This document shows positions 31,608 through 40,544 of a stretch of 51,450 nucleotides of DNA, piece by piece; the first letter of the stretch is position 1; every line of letters starts with the position of its first letter. The position numbers and the translations under genes are program-made. Source of the stretch: an uncultured Phycisphaerales bacterium (lineage in GTDB: Bacteria > Planctomycetota > Phycisphaerae > Phycisphaerales > UBA1924); assembly GCA_937871915.1 (NCBI GenBank), contig CALMPG010000197.1:1-51450 (forward strand), given 5' to 3'. Under the pieces are notes generated by a model. The model was not told the DNA's origin and ran no database searches. It worked only from the letters and a program-made list of their open reading frames with translations.

Positions 31608-34493
31608 TTACTGCGGCTCGTCGGACTTGGGCGTCTCGCGGCGGACCGGGGTTCCCTTCTCGGGCGACTTGGGCGTGGGGGGACGGTGCTTGTCGATCTC
31701 CTCGCGCAGCTTGCGCTCCTGCTCGTAGCGCATGGTGTCCACCACGGGGATGGCCTCGGGCATGGGCGCGGGGTATTCCGCGGCCAAGCCGCTCTCGGCC
31801 AGCGGGCCCCTGGTCAAGAGGCGCAAGTCGCCGAATGTGGGGTCGCGCATGATCTTGGGGGTGATGAACACGTACAGGGTGCTCAAACGATTGGCTTTGC
31901 TCTGGTCCTTGAACAGGTTGCCGGCCAGCGGAATGTCGCCGAGGAGCGGGACCTTGATCACTGTGCGGCCGGTCTGCGTGAACGTGAGCCCGCCCACGAT
32001 GATCGTCGTGTCCGTCGGCACCGTCACCGCCTTTGAGCTGATCTTGTTCTCTGACTTTGGCGGGGGCAGACCCGACGCGGCTGTACCGCTGAAGGAGCTC
32101 AACTCGATCGTGTACTCCAGCCGCATGTATCCGCCCTCGGAGATCTGCGGCTTGACCTTGAACTTCGGGCCCGCGCTTTCGTAGCTCTGGAACCCGGTAA
32201 TCTGAGAGTTCCCGGCCGTCTGGCTGGTCGATGAGGTGGGCTGCTGGTCAAGGCTCGAGATCTCCGCCTCCTCGTTGTCGTCCACGAGCAACTGCGGCGT
32301 GGCCACGATCCGCGTGTCGATGTTGTTGGCCAGCGCGTTGATGATGAACGGCACATCCTTGCTCCGCACCAGCGCGCTGGTGATGCCGGCGAGGTTGGTC
32401 AGCGGGCTCTTCCGATCGAACAGCGTCCCGCTGGACGTTCCGCCGGTGGTCGTGCCCAGCGAGCCGAGGCCGAAGTTGGTGTTGAAGGCGAACTGCCCGA
32501 TGATCTGCTGGGCCTCGATGGCCAGTCGCACCGAGTCGGTCTGGCTCACCACCACGATCTTCGCGTCGATGTACACCTGGGGCCGGCGGAGGTCGATCTT
32601 GCTGATGAGGGCCCGGAACTGTGGCTGCAGCTTCGCCGGCGCTTTGACGAGGATCTGGTTGTTGGGCTCGTCGGCCAGCACGAACACGTCGGCGCCTTCC
32701 AGGTCGGCAAGCCCGCCGCCCGGGCCGCCCGCGCCGTCGGCCGGTGCACCGTTCGCCCTGGCCGCGCCCGCCGCCTGCGGCGTGCGCGTGCGATTCCGCC
32801 CGCCCAGGTCGCGCCCGAGCAGGCCGCCGCCGCGGTTGCCCGCGCCCGCGCTGTTGGAGAGCAGGTTCTGGATGGTGTCGGCCACGTCGGTGCTCTTGCC
32901 GTGGTGGAGCTTGTAGAACTCGATGGTCTGGACCTCGTCGGCGGAGATGATCTTCAGCGACTCGACCAGGGCCCGGACGCGGTCGTGCTGGGGCTCGGTG
33001 CCGCGGAAGATGAACCCGCCCGCCTCGGGATAGAGCACGAAGCCGGCCCCGCCGCCGCTGTCGTTCTGCCCCGCCGAGCCCCCGCGACCCACGCCCCCGC
33101 CCAGCGCGCCGCGACCGCCGCCGGTGCTGTCGGAGAAATCAAACTCCGTCACGCTGCCGAGCTGCTCGGCCTTGCCGGCCGCGGCCACGGCCTGCGAGGT
33201 CTTGTTCCCGACGGGATACCACTTGCTGACCATGGCGTTGGGCGAGTCGATCACGGCGAGCATGTCGCGGAGCAGGGCCTGCTCGTCCTCGCGTCCGCGC
33301 AGGTACAGCGCGTTGGAGGTCGGGTCGATCGTCATCCGGTCGGAGAGATTGGTGATGGTCTGGCCCGCACCGCCGGGGGGCGCGGCCACGGCCACGCCGC
33401 CCGGCCCCGTTCCGGTGCTGATCCGCTGGGCCTGCTGGCCGAGGAGTTCGAGCACGCGGTCGCGGGCCGACGCGGCGGAGATGTTGACCAGATCGAAGCG
33501 GAAGAACTTGAGCGCGGCGCGCTCGGCCACGATCCTGTCGACGAACTCCTCGATGAGGGCGGTGATGCGGGGCGAGTCGGTCATCATGATGACGCCCAGG
33601 TCGTCGAGGAAGACCGGCTGCGTCCCGCCCTGCCCGCCGCGCCCGGCCGTGAGCAGCGCCTGAACGCTCGTCTGCAGCGAGGAGGGCTTGATGTTGGGGG
33701 TGTGGATGATGCGGGTGGTGGACAGATTGCCGCCGAAGTTGGGCTCCAGGCTGTTCTTGGGGCGGACGTAGTACACGCCGAAGTCCTGGACGAGCGTGTA
33801 CTCCTTCTGCTCGAGGAGCATGGTCAGGAAGGGGATCGCGTCCTTGGTCTTGATGGTGATCGGCGAGCTCAGAAAGAACTTCTGGTTGTTGAGGCCGCCG
33901 TCGGCCATCACGATCTGCAGGCCCAAGTTGCGCCGGAACCAATCCACCAGCACCGGATAGTCAACGGGCTCGACGAAGTCGATGTCCATGTTCTCGCCGC
34001 GCACGCCCCCCGACTGGTGCGCCACGGTTTGGGTCGGCGCGGCGCCCGCGGGCGTCGCGGGCGGTGCTGCGCCGGGCGCACCCGCCGGCGGCCTGATCGT
34101 GTTTCCCGCGGGCTGGGCCGGGCGGGCCGGCTGCACGATCCCCGGGGCGGCGGGCTTGGCCGGGGGCCTGCCCGAGCCGGAGGGATTCTGCGGGGCGATC
34201 GCCGGTTGCGCGGGCTTGGCCGGGGGCGCACCGGGCGCCGGCTGTGCCGGCGCGCCGGGCTGTGGTTGAGTGCTCCCCAACGGACCGTCGGTCCGCACGC
34301 CCGCCTTCTCCGCCTCGGCCCTGACCTTCTTCATGATCTCTTCGAGGGCCTTGGCCTCCCGTTCCTTCTGCCCCGTCGCTTTCGGGTCTTCCGGCGGCTT
34401 TTCCTGCGCCCTCGCCGGTGCGCCGAGCGACAGCAGCGCCGTCAGGGTCAGCGCCAGCCCGCACGCGCCCAGGCGGGCGAGCGGGGAGTGCAT
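31608..34493 (-). CDS. gspD: Secretin, GspD/PilQ family
   Basis: 961 residues, an outer-membrane pore-forming protein. The signal peptide is MHSPLARLGACGLALTLTALLSLGAPARA. A Pro/Ala-rich low-complexity region (about 50-160) precedes an N0/N1-type module (VDYPVLVDWFRRNLGLQIV to TLVQDFGVYYVRP), more N-domain repeats (PNIKPSSLQTSVQALL, DVADTIQNLLSNSAG, ILVKAPAKLQPQF), then the secretin beta-barrel (around residue 640 to 900, with TDTTIIVGGLTFTQTGRTVIKVPLLGDIPLAGNLF and RLSTLYVFITPKIM). Gly/Ser-rich inserts lie between N domains. The start at 34493 begins the signal peptide; an upstream TTG would add residues before it. Likely partner: gspE directly downstream, and the prepilin-like proteins elsewhere. 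Confidence 0.92.
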   Translation of the reverse strand: MHSPLARLGACGLALTLTALLSLGAPARAQEKPPEDPKATGQKEREAKALEEIMKKVRAEAEKAGVRTDGPLGSTQPQPGAPAQPAPGAPPAKPAQPAIAPQNPSGSGRPPAKPAAPGIVQPARPAQPAGNTIRPPAGAPGAAPPATPAGAAPTQTVAHQSGGVRGENMDIDFVEPVDYPVLVDWFRRNLGLQIVMADGGLNNQKFFLSSPITIKTKDAIPFLTMLLEQKEYTLVQDFGVYYVRPKNSLEPNFGGNLSTTRIIHTPNIKPSSLQTSVQALLTAGRGGQGGTQPVFLDDLGVIMMTDSPRITALIEEFVDRIVAERAALKFFRFDLVNISAASARDRVLELLGQQAQRISTGTGPGGVAVAAPPGGAGQTITNLSDRMTIDPTSNALYLRGREDEQALLRDMLAVIDSPNAMVSKWYPVGNKTSQAVAAAGKAEQLGSVTEFDFSDSTGGGRGALGGGVGRGGSAGQNDSGGGAGFVLYPEAGGFIFRGTEPQHDRVRALVESLKIISADEVQTIEFYKLHHGKSTDVADTIQNLLSNSAGAGNRGGGLLGRDLGGRNRTRTPQAAGAARANGAPADGAGGPGGGLADLEGADVFVLADEPNNQILVKAPAKLQPQFRALISKIDLRRPQVYIDAKIVVVSQTDSVRLAIEAQQIIGQFAFNTNFGLGSLGTTTGGTSSGTLFDRKSPLTNLAGITSALVRSKDVPFIINALANNIDTRIVATPQLLVDDNEEAEISSLDQQPTSSTSQTAGNSQITGFQSYESAGPKFKVKPQISEGGYMRLEYTIELSSFSGTAASGLPPPKSENKISSKAVTVPTDTTIIVGGLTFTQTGRTVIKVPLLGDIPLAGNLFKDQSKANRLSTLYVFITPKIMRDPTFGDLRLLTRGPLAESGLAAEYPAPMPEAIPVVDTMRYEQERKLREEIDKHRPPTPKSPEKGTPVRRETPKSDEPQ

Positions 34494-34698
34494 CGGTTCG
34501 ACCGATCGGGTCCGAGTGTTGGTGCAGCGAGAAATGGGCGAATCCTCCAAGTCAGTTCCTACTCAACGCCGGATGCGGAGGGTAGCGGTCAGCCCCCGGC
34601 GGCGTTCGCTCAAACACAAGCGCACAACCCTCGGCGGGGGGGGAAGCACCCGCGCCGACCGCCGCACGCCACGCAGCCACCGTCCCACCAGCCCCGTC

Positions 34699-34724
34699 GC
34701 GTGCCCGGGAGCCTCCGGGCACGC
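34699..34724. repeat. Perfect 10-bp inverted repeat in gspD upstream region
   Basis: GCGTGCCCGG-GAGCCT-CCGGGCACGC. Its position upstream of both divergent genes argues against a terminator; it may be a remnant repeat or a binding site. Confidence 0.55.
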
Positions 34725-34869
34725 TGGCGATACCGGCCTTGGTCGGGCCAAGATGCACCCGGGCCGAAATTGATCTCGTGGTGGCGATTCCTTCGCACGC
34801 GCGGCATCCTGCCCGGGGGTAGCCCGCCGCTCCGCGGCGGTTCCCGTGAATCCAGATTTCCCCTCCATC

Positions 34870-34875
34870 TACTAT
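34870..34875 (+). promoter_or_regulatory. Putative -10 element TACTAT, leaderless start
   Basis: TACTAT, then CGGTC, then ATG 34881. Confidence 0.55.
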
Positions 34876-34880
34876 CGGTC

Positions 34881-35873
34881 ATGCGCGTCGTCAGCCTCCT
34901 GCCTTCGGCCACCGAGACCCTTCTGGCCATCACCGGCCCCGGGGCGCTCGACGGCGCGGGTCCCGTGCATCTGGTCGGCCGCAGCCACGAGTGCGACTGG
35001 CCCCCCGGAATCGGACTCGAGAGCGTTCCTGTGCTCACGGGCGCGAGAACGGCGTTCACCACATCCGCCGAGGTCGATCGGGCCGTGAAAACCAGTCTCG
35101 CGGGCGGAGAATCGCTGTACACCCTCGATATTCCCCGCTTGAAGGCCCTTCGCCCGGACCTCATCATCACGCAAGACCTCTGCCGGGTCTGTTCGATCGA
35201 CCTTGGGGCGGTTCGGGCGGCCGCGGCGGAACTCTCGGCGCGCCCGGCGATTCTGAGCCTGAATCCGCAGACCTTCGAGGGCGTTCTTGACGATGTGCTC
35301 TGCGTTGGGCAGGCGATCGGGCTCGAGCGGGCGGCGACGGGGTGCATCGTGGCCCTCCGAGAGCGGGCGTATCGGGCCGAGGAGTTCATCAACCCCTACG
35401 CGGATCGACCGTCGGTCGCGTTTCTGGAGTGGACCGATCCGATTTTCATCGGCGGACACTGGACGCCGCAGCTCATCGAGCGGGCGGGGGGGGAGCACCG
35501 GCTGAATCCCACCGTGGCCATCGACGGTGCGGGTGCGGCGGCGGGACCGATCGGCCAGACCCTTCGGCGCGCGGGCAAGAGCGTTGAGGTGGCGGCGGGC
35601 GCGCTGGCGGCTTCGCGCCCCGAGTTCCTGATCGTCTGCCCGTGTGGTCTCCCCCTTGAACAGGCGTGGCGAGAGACGGAGTTGCTGCGCGCCAAGGAGT
35701 GGTGGGGGGGACTCCCCGCGGTGCGGAGCGGGCGCGTCGCGGTGGTGGATGGGAATCAGATGTTCAACCGCCCGGGGCCGCGGCTCGTGGATGCTTTGGA
35801 GTTCCTTGTCGGGTTTCTCAACGACCGGCCGGAGGTGGTCCCGGCGGAGTTTCCGTGGAAAAGGTTCGGCTGA
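34881..35873 (+). CDS. Cobalamin-binding (BtuF-like) periplasmic-binding-fold protein without signal peptide
   Basis: 330 residues with a BtuF-type fold: RVVSLLPSATETLLAI at the N-terminus, LVGRSHECDWPPGI, LKALRPDLIITQDLC, FLEWTDPIFIGGHWTPQLIERAGGE and EFLIVCPCGLPLEQA. Substrate-binding proteins of this class bind vitamin B12 or iron complexes for ABC uptake. The protein begins at the ATG of this domain with no signal peptide, so it is probably cytosolic unless a start was missed. Members of this kind are widespread and called cobalamin-binding proteins. No btuC or btuD lies nearby. TACTAT lies five bases before the ATG, so the message looks leaderless. Confidence 0.88.
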   Translation: MRVVSLLPSATETLLAITGPGALDGAGPVHLVGRSHECDWPPGIGLESVPVLTGARTAFTTSAEVDRAVKTSLAGGESLYTLDIPRLKALRPDLIITQDLCRVCSIDLGAVRAAAAELSARPAILSLNPQTFEGVLDDVLCVGQAIGLERAATGCIVALRERAYRAEEFINPYADRPSVAFLEWTDPIFIGGHWTPQLIERAGGEHRLNPTVAIDGAGAAAGPIGQTLRRAGKSVEVAAGALAASRPEFLIVCPCGLPLEQAWRETELLRAKEWWGGLPAVRSGRVAVVDGNQMFNRPGPRLVDALEFLVGFLNDRPEVVPAEFPWKRFG

Positions 35874-35901
35874 CCCTTCTCACCTCTCACTCTTGGCTCT
35901 C

Positions 35902-38343
35902 TCACTTGCCCTTCTTTCTGTGGTCTTTCTTCCCCTGATCGCGCTGCTTGCTCTTCATGGCGCGGCGTTTCACACCCGTCATGCGGTTGTGGTGGAAGAA
36001 CTCGTCGGTCTCGCCGGGTCGGCCGTCCTTGCCGGCGCCGGGCTTGCCCTTGGCCCCGGCAACGGCGGGCTTGCGCTTGCCCTGATCGCGTGAGCGAGGA
36101 TCGGCCACGACGAGGTCCATCTTCCGCATGGCCAGGTCGATGGCGGCGATGGTGACCTGCATCCGGTCGCCGACGGCGAACGAGCGGCCGCTGCCCTGAT
36201 GCACGAGCGCGCCGGTGCGTTGATCGACCATCCAGCGTCCGCCACCGCTTCCGCCGGTGGGCAGGTCCATGGTCTTGATCATGCCCTCGGCGAGATACTT
36301 CTCGATCTGGATGAACACGCCCGCGCCGGTGACGCCCGTGACCAGGCCGGGGAAGGTCTCCCCGAGGTGGTTGGTGAGCAGTTGCAGCACGAGGAAGCCG
36401 CGCAGGCTCTGCTCGGCACCCTCGGCCCGCTTCTCGGTGTCGGTGCAGTTGCGGCCGATCTCGACGAGCTCGTCCTGATCGAGGATGCCTCGCTTCGGGC
36501 CCAGGCCCATGAGCGTGCGGCCGAGGCGCTTGCGGTCGTTCTCGGAGCGGGGGCGCTTGGTGCCGTTGGCCGTCTGCTGGAGGTAGGCCGCGAGGGCGCG
36601 ATGCACCGTCAGGTCGGCGTAGCGCCGGATGGGGCTGGTGAAGTGGGCGTAGGCGTCGCTGGCGAGGGCGAAGTGGCCGATGAGGGCGGGGGAATACTCG
36701 GCCTTGGTGAGCGTTCGCAGCACGGCGAAGTGGACGGCCCGGGCGGCGCCGGTGCCGGCGGTGGCGTCGAGGAGTTTCTGGAGTTCCTGACGGGTCGGGT
36801 TCTTGGGGATGCTGTAGCCGGCGACCTTGGCCATCTGGCGGAGGTCCTGCACGTCGCCCGGGGGCGGCTCGGGGTGGACGCGGCGCAGGAGCGGCACATC
36901 CATGTCGCGGAAGAGGCGGGCGAGGACCTCGTTGGCCTCGACCATGAACATCTCGATGAGCGTGTGCGTGAACGAGGTGTCCTCGGGCTCGGCGTCGATC
37001 ACGTGCCCGGCGTCGTCGAAGATCAGGTTCACCTCGGGCAGGTCGAGGTGGATCATGCCCTGCGAGCGCCGGCGCTGCCGGATCGCCTTGGCGAGGGTGT
37101 CCATCTGGCGGAGGGTCTTGATCAGCTGGTCGGAGTATTTCGGCTCGGTCCTGGCGTGCTTGCGGGCCTCGCGCAGGTCGCCGTCGATGAGGGCCTGGGC
37201 CTCCATGTACGTGAGCCGCTTGGCCGACTTGATGAGCGTCTGTCCGACCTTTTCCGAGACGAGCCGGCCGTCGTCGGAGTAGTGCATGAACGCGCTCTTG
37301 CAGAAGCGTGCCGCGCCCTCGGAGAGCGAGCAGATCCCGTTGCTGAGAACTTCCGGCAGCATGGGGATGACCAGGCGCGGCAGGTAGCAGCTGTTGCCGC
37401 GCTCGCGGGCCTCGAGATCCAGCGGCGAGCCGGGGGGGATGAAGTGGGCCACGTCGGCGATGTGCACGCCGAGGTACCAGCCGCCATCCGGGGCGGGCGA
37501 GATCGAGATCGCGTCGTCGAAGTCCTTGGAGTCGTTGGGGTCGATCGTGATGATGAACTCATTGCGCATGTCGATGCGGTCGGTCCATCCGTGCTTGTCG
37601 CCCTCCCGCAGGTCCGCCTCGTACTGCGAGGCCGCGGCGCGGGCCTGCTCCACGCACTCCTTGGGAAACTCCTGCGGGAGGCCGAAGGCGGCGATGACGG
37701 CCTGGGTCTCCACGTCGGGGAGCCCGGCCTCGCCGAGCACCTTGGTGATGACGCCCTCGCCGAGGTCGTTGCCCTGCGGGTACTTCGTCACCTCGATGAG
37801 GACCTTGTCCCCCTCGCGGGCGTTCTTGACGGCGGGGTCCTTGACGACGACGGGCTGGGTGAGTTCCTTGCCGTCGGGGAGGACGATCCAGATCGGGCCG
37901 CGCTTCTTGAGCTCGCCGGTGAACCCGGCCCGCTTGCGCTCGAGCACCTCGACGATGTCGCCGGTGATGTCGCGCTCGCCGTTGCGCATGGAGCGGAAGA
38001 CGCGCACGCGGACCCTGTCGCCCGTGAGCGCATCGGCGACCGAGTCGGGCGGGATGAACACGTCGCCCTCGCGATAGGTCATGCTGGGGATGACAAACCC
38101 GAACCCGCGCGGGTTCTTGCGCATGGTCCCGGTGATCTCGTCGGGCATCGAGGGGAGGCGGACGTGCCCGCTCCCGTCTCTGGCGATGAGCTTGCGGGCG
38201 GCGAGGTCGTCGATCGCTTGCTGAAACTCCGGCATGTCGTCGCCCGACACACCCAGATCCGCCGCGAGGGCCTCGACAGCCCCAGGGGAGTACCGCTCGT
38301 GCTTGAGATGTTCCAGCAGGCGGCGTTCGTACTTCAATGACAT
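35902..38343 (-). CDS. rnr: Ribonuclease R
   Basis: An 813-residue 3'-5' exoribonuclease that degrades structured RNA. The N-terminal winged-helix (to about residue 70), cold-shock domains (PRGFGFVIPSMTYREGDVFIPP; about 75-235), RNB catalytic domain with IDPNDSKDFDDAI (about 265-277, Asp ligands for Mg) and the later HFTSPIRRYADLTVHRAL, then an S1 domain (FPGLVTGVTGAGVFIQIEKYLAEGMI, from about 660) are all recognisable. The C-terminus is Lys/Arg-rich (MKSKQRDQGKKDHRKKGK), as in other RNase R proteins. The promoter may include TACCAT near 38464-38469 (minus strand). The genome is rich in stable hairpins, which are typical RNase R substrates (inference). Confidence 0.95.
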   Translation of the reverse strand: MSLKYERRLLEHLKHERYSPGAVEALAADLGVSGDDMPEFQQAIDDLAARKLIARDGSGHVRLPSMPDEITGTMRKNPRGFGFVIPSMTYREGDVFIPPDSVADALTGDRVRVRVFRSMRNGERDITGDIVEVLERKRAGFTGELKKRGPIWIVLPDGKELTQPVVVKDPAVKNAREGDKVLIEVTKYPQGNDLGEGVITKVLGEAGLPDVETQAVIAAFGLPQEFPKECVEQARAAASQYEADLREGDKHGWTDRIDMRNEFIITIDPNDSKDFDDAISISPAPDGGWYLGVHIADVAHFIPPGSPLDLEARERGNSCYLPRLVIPMLPEVLSNGICSLSEGAARFCKSAFMHYSDDGRLVSEKVGQTLIKSAKRLTYMEAQALIDGDLREARKHARTEPKYSDQLIKTLRQMDTLAKAIRQRRRSQGMIHLDLPEVNLIFDDAGHVIDAEPEDTSFTHTLIEMFMVEANEVLARLFRDMDVPLLRRVHPEPPPGDVQDLRQMAKVAGYSIPKNPTRQELQKLLDATAGTGAARAVHFAVLRTLTKAEYSPALIGHFALASDAYAHFTSPIRRYADLTVHRALAAYLQQTANGTKRPRSENDRKRLGRTLMGLGPKRGILDQDELVEIGRNCTDTEKRAEGAEQSLRGFLVLQLLTNHLGETFPGLVTGVTGAGVFIQIEKYLAEGMIKTMDLPTGGSGGGRWMVDQRTGALVHQGSGRSFAVGDRMQVTIAAIDLAMRKMDLVVADPRSRDQGKRKPAVAGAKGKPGAGKDGRPGETDEFFHHNRMTGVKRRAMKSKQRDQGKKDHRKKGK

Positions 38344-38524
38344 TCAATGATCCTGTAGCGGGGGGTTGGGTCCGGACGGTTGTAGTGAGTGATGGCGACC
38401 GACGTTCCCCCCGAACGCCCCGTCGCCAGGTGCGGCGCAGACCTGCGCACGCGTATGGACAATGGTATCGTCCCAAACCCTCCCGGGCAGGAGGCGCGCC
38501 GCGGGGCCCGTTTGTCGATGAAAA

Positions 38525-38548
38525 ACCGCCGGGGACGGCCCCGGCGGT
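38525..38548 (-). terminator. Intrinsic terminator of the GC-dockerin gene
   Basis: ACCGCCGGGG-ACGG-CCCCGGCGGT, a 10-bp perfect stem, is followed by a run of T on the minus strand, 30 bases after the stop codon at 38578. Confidence 0.85.
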
Positions 38549-38577
38549 CGGAGAGGTACCCGCGATGGGCCGCGCCG

Positions 38578-40374
38578 CTACCGGCAGCCCGCCATCCAGG
38601 CGCCGACGAACGCGAAGAGGTCCGTGGTATCCGGCGGCGAGCCCGAGTTGTCGAAGTCGGCGTTCGGGTCCGCGCCGAGCCAGTCGGCCACGAACGCGAA
38701 GAGGTCGTTCACGGCCGGCGCGCCGCCGGAGTTGTCGTAGTCCGCCGGGCAGAGGTCGAGCACGTACGGCTCGGTTCCCTGGCCCGCGACGTCGATGCCC
38801 ATGAGCACGCGACGGCCCAGGGCCACGGGCCGGATCGCCGTCTCGATCGTTCCCGGGCTGGCGATCCAGCGAGCGCCGCCGCTCTGGATCGCCCACACGC
38901 GGTTGTCCGACGCACCCGGGGAAACGGTGGCCACATCGTCCCCCATCGCGACGGGTCCCGGCGGCCCCGGCGGGGTCGTCACCCCGCCCGTGTCCGGCCC
39001 CGTCACCACGCCCACCATCCCCGCGCCTATCGCGAACACCACCCGCGGCGAGGAACCCGCCGGCCCGGGCGCGAGGTCCGCGAGCACCCCCATCGAGCCG
39101 GTCGCCGCGTTCACGTGCCACACCTCCTGTCCCGCCTCCGGCGCATCGCCGACGAAGTACACCTCGTCCCCCGCGCTCAGCGAGGTCGGGGCCGGGTCCA
39201 TGCCGATGATCGACGCGCCCGGCGCGATGCCCGTCGAAAACGTCGGCAGCACGTGCATCGCGGCCATCGTCGTGCCGACGCTTCCCATCGAGATCCACAG
39301 CGTTGCGTTCTGGCTGGTCGCCGTGTACGTGCCGGACGTATCGCCGAAGATGCTCATCCCGCAGGCCGAGCCGATCGGCGTCAGGCGCGTCTGCGTTTCG
39401 GAGAAGCTCAGCAGCAACTCGGCGTCGCCGGCGGCCCGGCCGATGTGCCAGAGCTGCACGGTCCGCCCGACGATCGCCGACCAGTACATCCCCGGCGCTC
39501 CCCGCGACGACCACATGCTCGTGCTCAGAAACTGGGCGGGAAGGTGCCCGACCAGACGTGTGCCGCTCGCGGTTCCATCGGTCGTCCACACCTGCTGGCC
39601 CTGGCCCGGCGCGGCGAGCGTGAAGTACGCCGCGCCCTCGTCGGCGGCCAGCGCGGGCATGAACGAGGACCATCGCGGGATCGCGGGGAGTTGCACCACG
39701 GCCGTCGTTCCCGATGCGGTGGCGTCGGTTGACAGAATCTCGGCGATTCCCGCCGGGGTTGTCCGGAGCACCAGCGCTCGCGGGCCCGCGAGCGTCACCT
39801 CGGCGATGGACCAGCCCGTCATCGACGGGGGACCGACGAGCGTCTCGACGCCGCCCGTCGCGGCGTTCCACGAGCGGAGCGAATCCCCGAGCATGAACAG
39901 CACCCGACCGTCGAGCACCCTCACATTGCTGGCGTGCCCGGTCCACTTCGGAACGCCGGTCGCCCCCGCCGCCACCAGGGCGGGCGCCGCCCCCGGCGCC
40001 GCCACGTACACCCCGGCCGGACCCGACGGGTTCCCGGTTCGCGCGTACACGACGCGTCCGTCTCCCAGCCCGATCGGATCGAACATCAGGCCGGTGTCCA
40101 CACGCACCGTTCCGCCCGGTCGTCCGTTGCTGCGCCAGAGCGCGCCGCCTCCGAACTGGGCTCGGAAATACGCCACAGTCCCCGACACGACGATGTCCTG
40201 CGGGCTCAGCCCGGAGACCGCCCCGGGGGCGGTGTCGGCAAGACGAGCGAACCGCCCAGGGAGCGATTGTGCTGGCGCGCCCGTGGCGGCCGCAAGGACC
40301 GCCGCGCACGTCGCCGCGCCGGCGAGGACTCGAACTCCCAAAACGCGGGTGGATGGAGATTCATAATGCCACAT
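38578..40374 (-). CDS. Exported ELWxxDGTxxGT-repeat protein with GC-type dockerin tail
   Basis: 598 residues, signal peptide MWHYESPSTRVLGVRVLAGAATCAAVLAAATGAPAQ. Repeats such as ALWRSNGRPGGTVRVD and VWTTDGTASGTRLV belong to the hyalin/ELWxTDGTxxGT family seen in secreted bacterial beta-propeller proteins; they alternate with hydrophobic blade strands. The C-terminus has dockerin-like repeats ADYDNSGGAPAVNDLFAFVADW and ADFDNSGSPPDTTDLFAFVGAW, ending AGCR. It may be an extracellular binding protein. The ATG at 40374 has a perfect AAGGAGG six bases away; a TTG two codons upstream is rejected. The ribosome site lies in a hairpin. Confidence 0.85.
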   Translation of the reverse strand: MWHYESPSTRVLGVRVLAGAATCAAVLAAATGAPAQSLPGRFARLADTAPGAVSGLSPQDIVVSGTVAYFRAQFGGGALWRSNGRPGGTVRVDTGLMFDPIGLGDGRVVYARTGNPSGPAGVYVAAPGAAPALVAAGATGVPKWTGHASNVRVLDGRVLFMLGDSLRSWNAATGGVETLVGPPSMTGWSIAEVTLAGPRALVLRTTPAGIAEILSTDATASGTTAVVQLPAIPRWSSFMPALAADEGAAYFTLAAPGQGQQVWTTDGTASGTRLVGHLPAQFLSTSMWSSRGAPGMYWSAIVGRTVQLWHIGRAAGDAELLLSFSETQTRLTPIGSACGMSIFGDTSGTYTATSQNATLWISMGSVGTTMAAMHVLPTFSTGIAPGASIIGMDPAPTSLSAGDEVYFVGDAPEAGQEVWHVNAATGSMGVLADLAPGPAGSSPRVVFAIGAGMVGVVTGPDTGGVTTPPGPPGPVAMGDDVATVSPGASDNRVWAIQSGGARWIASPGTIETAIRPVALGRRVLMGIDVAGQGTEPYVLDLCPADYDNSGGAPAVNDLFAFVADWLGADPNADFDNSGSPPDTTDLFAFVGAWMAGCR

Positions 40375-40380
40375 CTGCAA

Positions 40381-40401
40381 GCCTCCTTGGTGATGGGAGG
40401 C
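40381..40401 (-). promoter_or_regulatory. Hairpin sequestering the Shine-Dalgarno of the GC-dockerin gene
   Basis: GCCTCC (40381-40386) and GGAGGC (40396-40401) are perfect inverted repeats with a 9-base loop. On the minus strand the ribosome site AAGGAGGC forms the 3' arm, so folding would hide it. Confidence 0.6.
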
Positions 40402-40455
40402 GCGGCCTTGGCGCCCGGCGATGAGTCATGAATCTGCCCGAGTATCCACGGGTTT

Positions 40456-40471
40456 ACTTGCAAATGCAAGT
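40456..40471. promoter_or_regulatory. Palindrome ACTTGCA-AA-TGCAAGT, putative operator
   Basis: Two 7-bp perfect arms in an AT-rich stretch upstream of the GC-dockerin gene. A TTGACT hexamer follows on the minus strand. The size and symmetry are typical of dimeric-repressor sites; the regulator is unknown. Confidence 0.4.
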
Positions 40472-40544
40472 CAAAATACACCCTGAGATTCCGTCCGGGG
40501 TCTCCATATCGGTCTTGTTTCGTAAGTCCTGAACAGACAATGCG

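Larger units (their letters stand above)
34494..34880. other. 387-bp intergenic region between divergent gspD and the cobalamin-binding gene
   Basis: No gene supported. It contains a 10-bp-stem hairpin at 34699-34724, a smaller CCGCCGC/GCGGCGG hairpin near 34828-34844, and the promoter hexamer of the downstream gene at 34870. No cobalamin riboswitch consensus is visible upstream of the B12-binding gene. Confidence 0.6.

Noticed and set aside
32901..34880. Upstream extension of the cobalamin-binding frame across the gspD region
   Set aside because: The frame stays open only because it lies antisense to gspD; the BtuF-like domain starts exactly at ATG 34881 with a promoter hexamer before it.
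34494..34880. Cobalamin riboswitch upstream of the B12-binding gene
   Set aside because: No B12-box consensus is seen, and the promoter hexamer lies only five bases before the start codon, leaving no leader.
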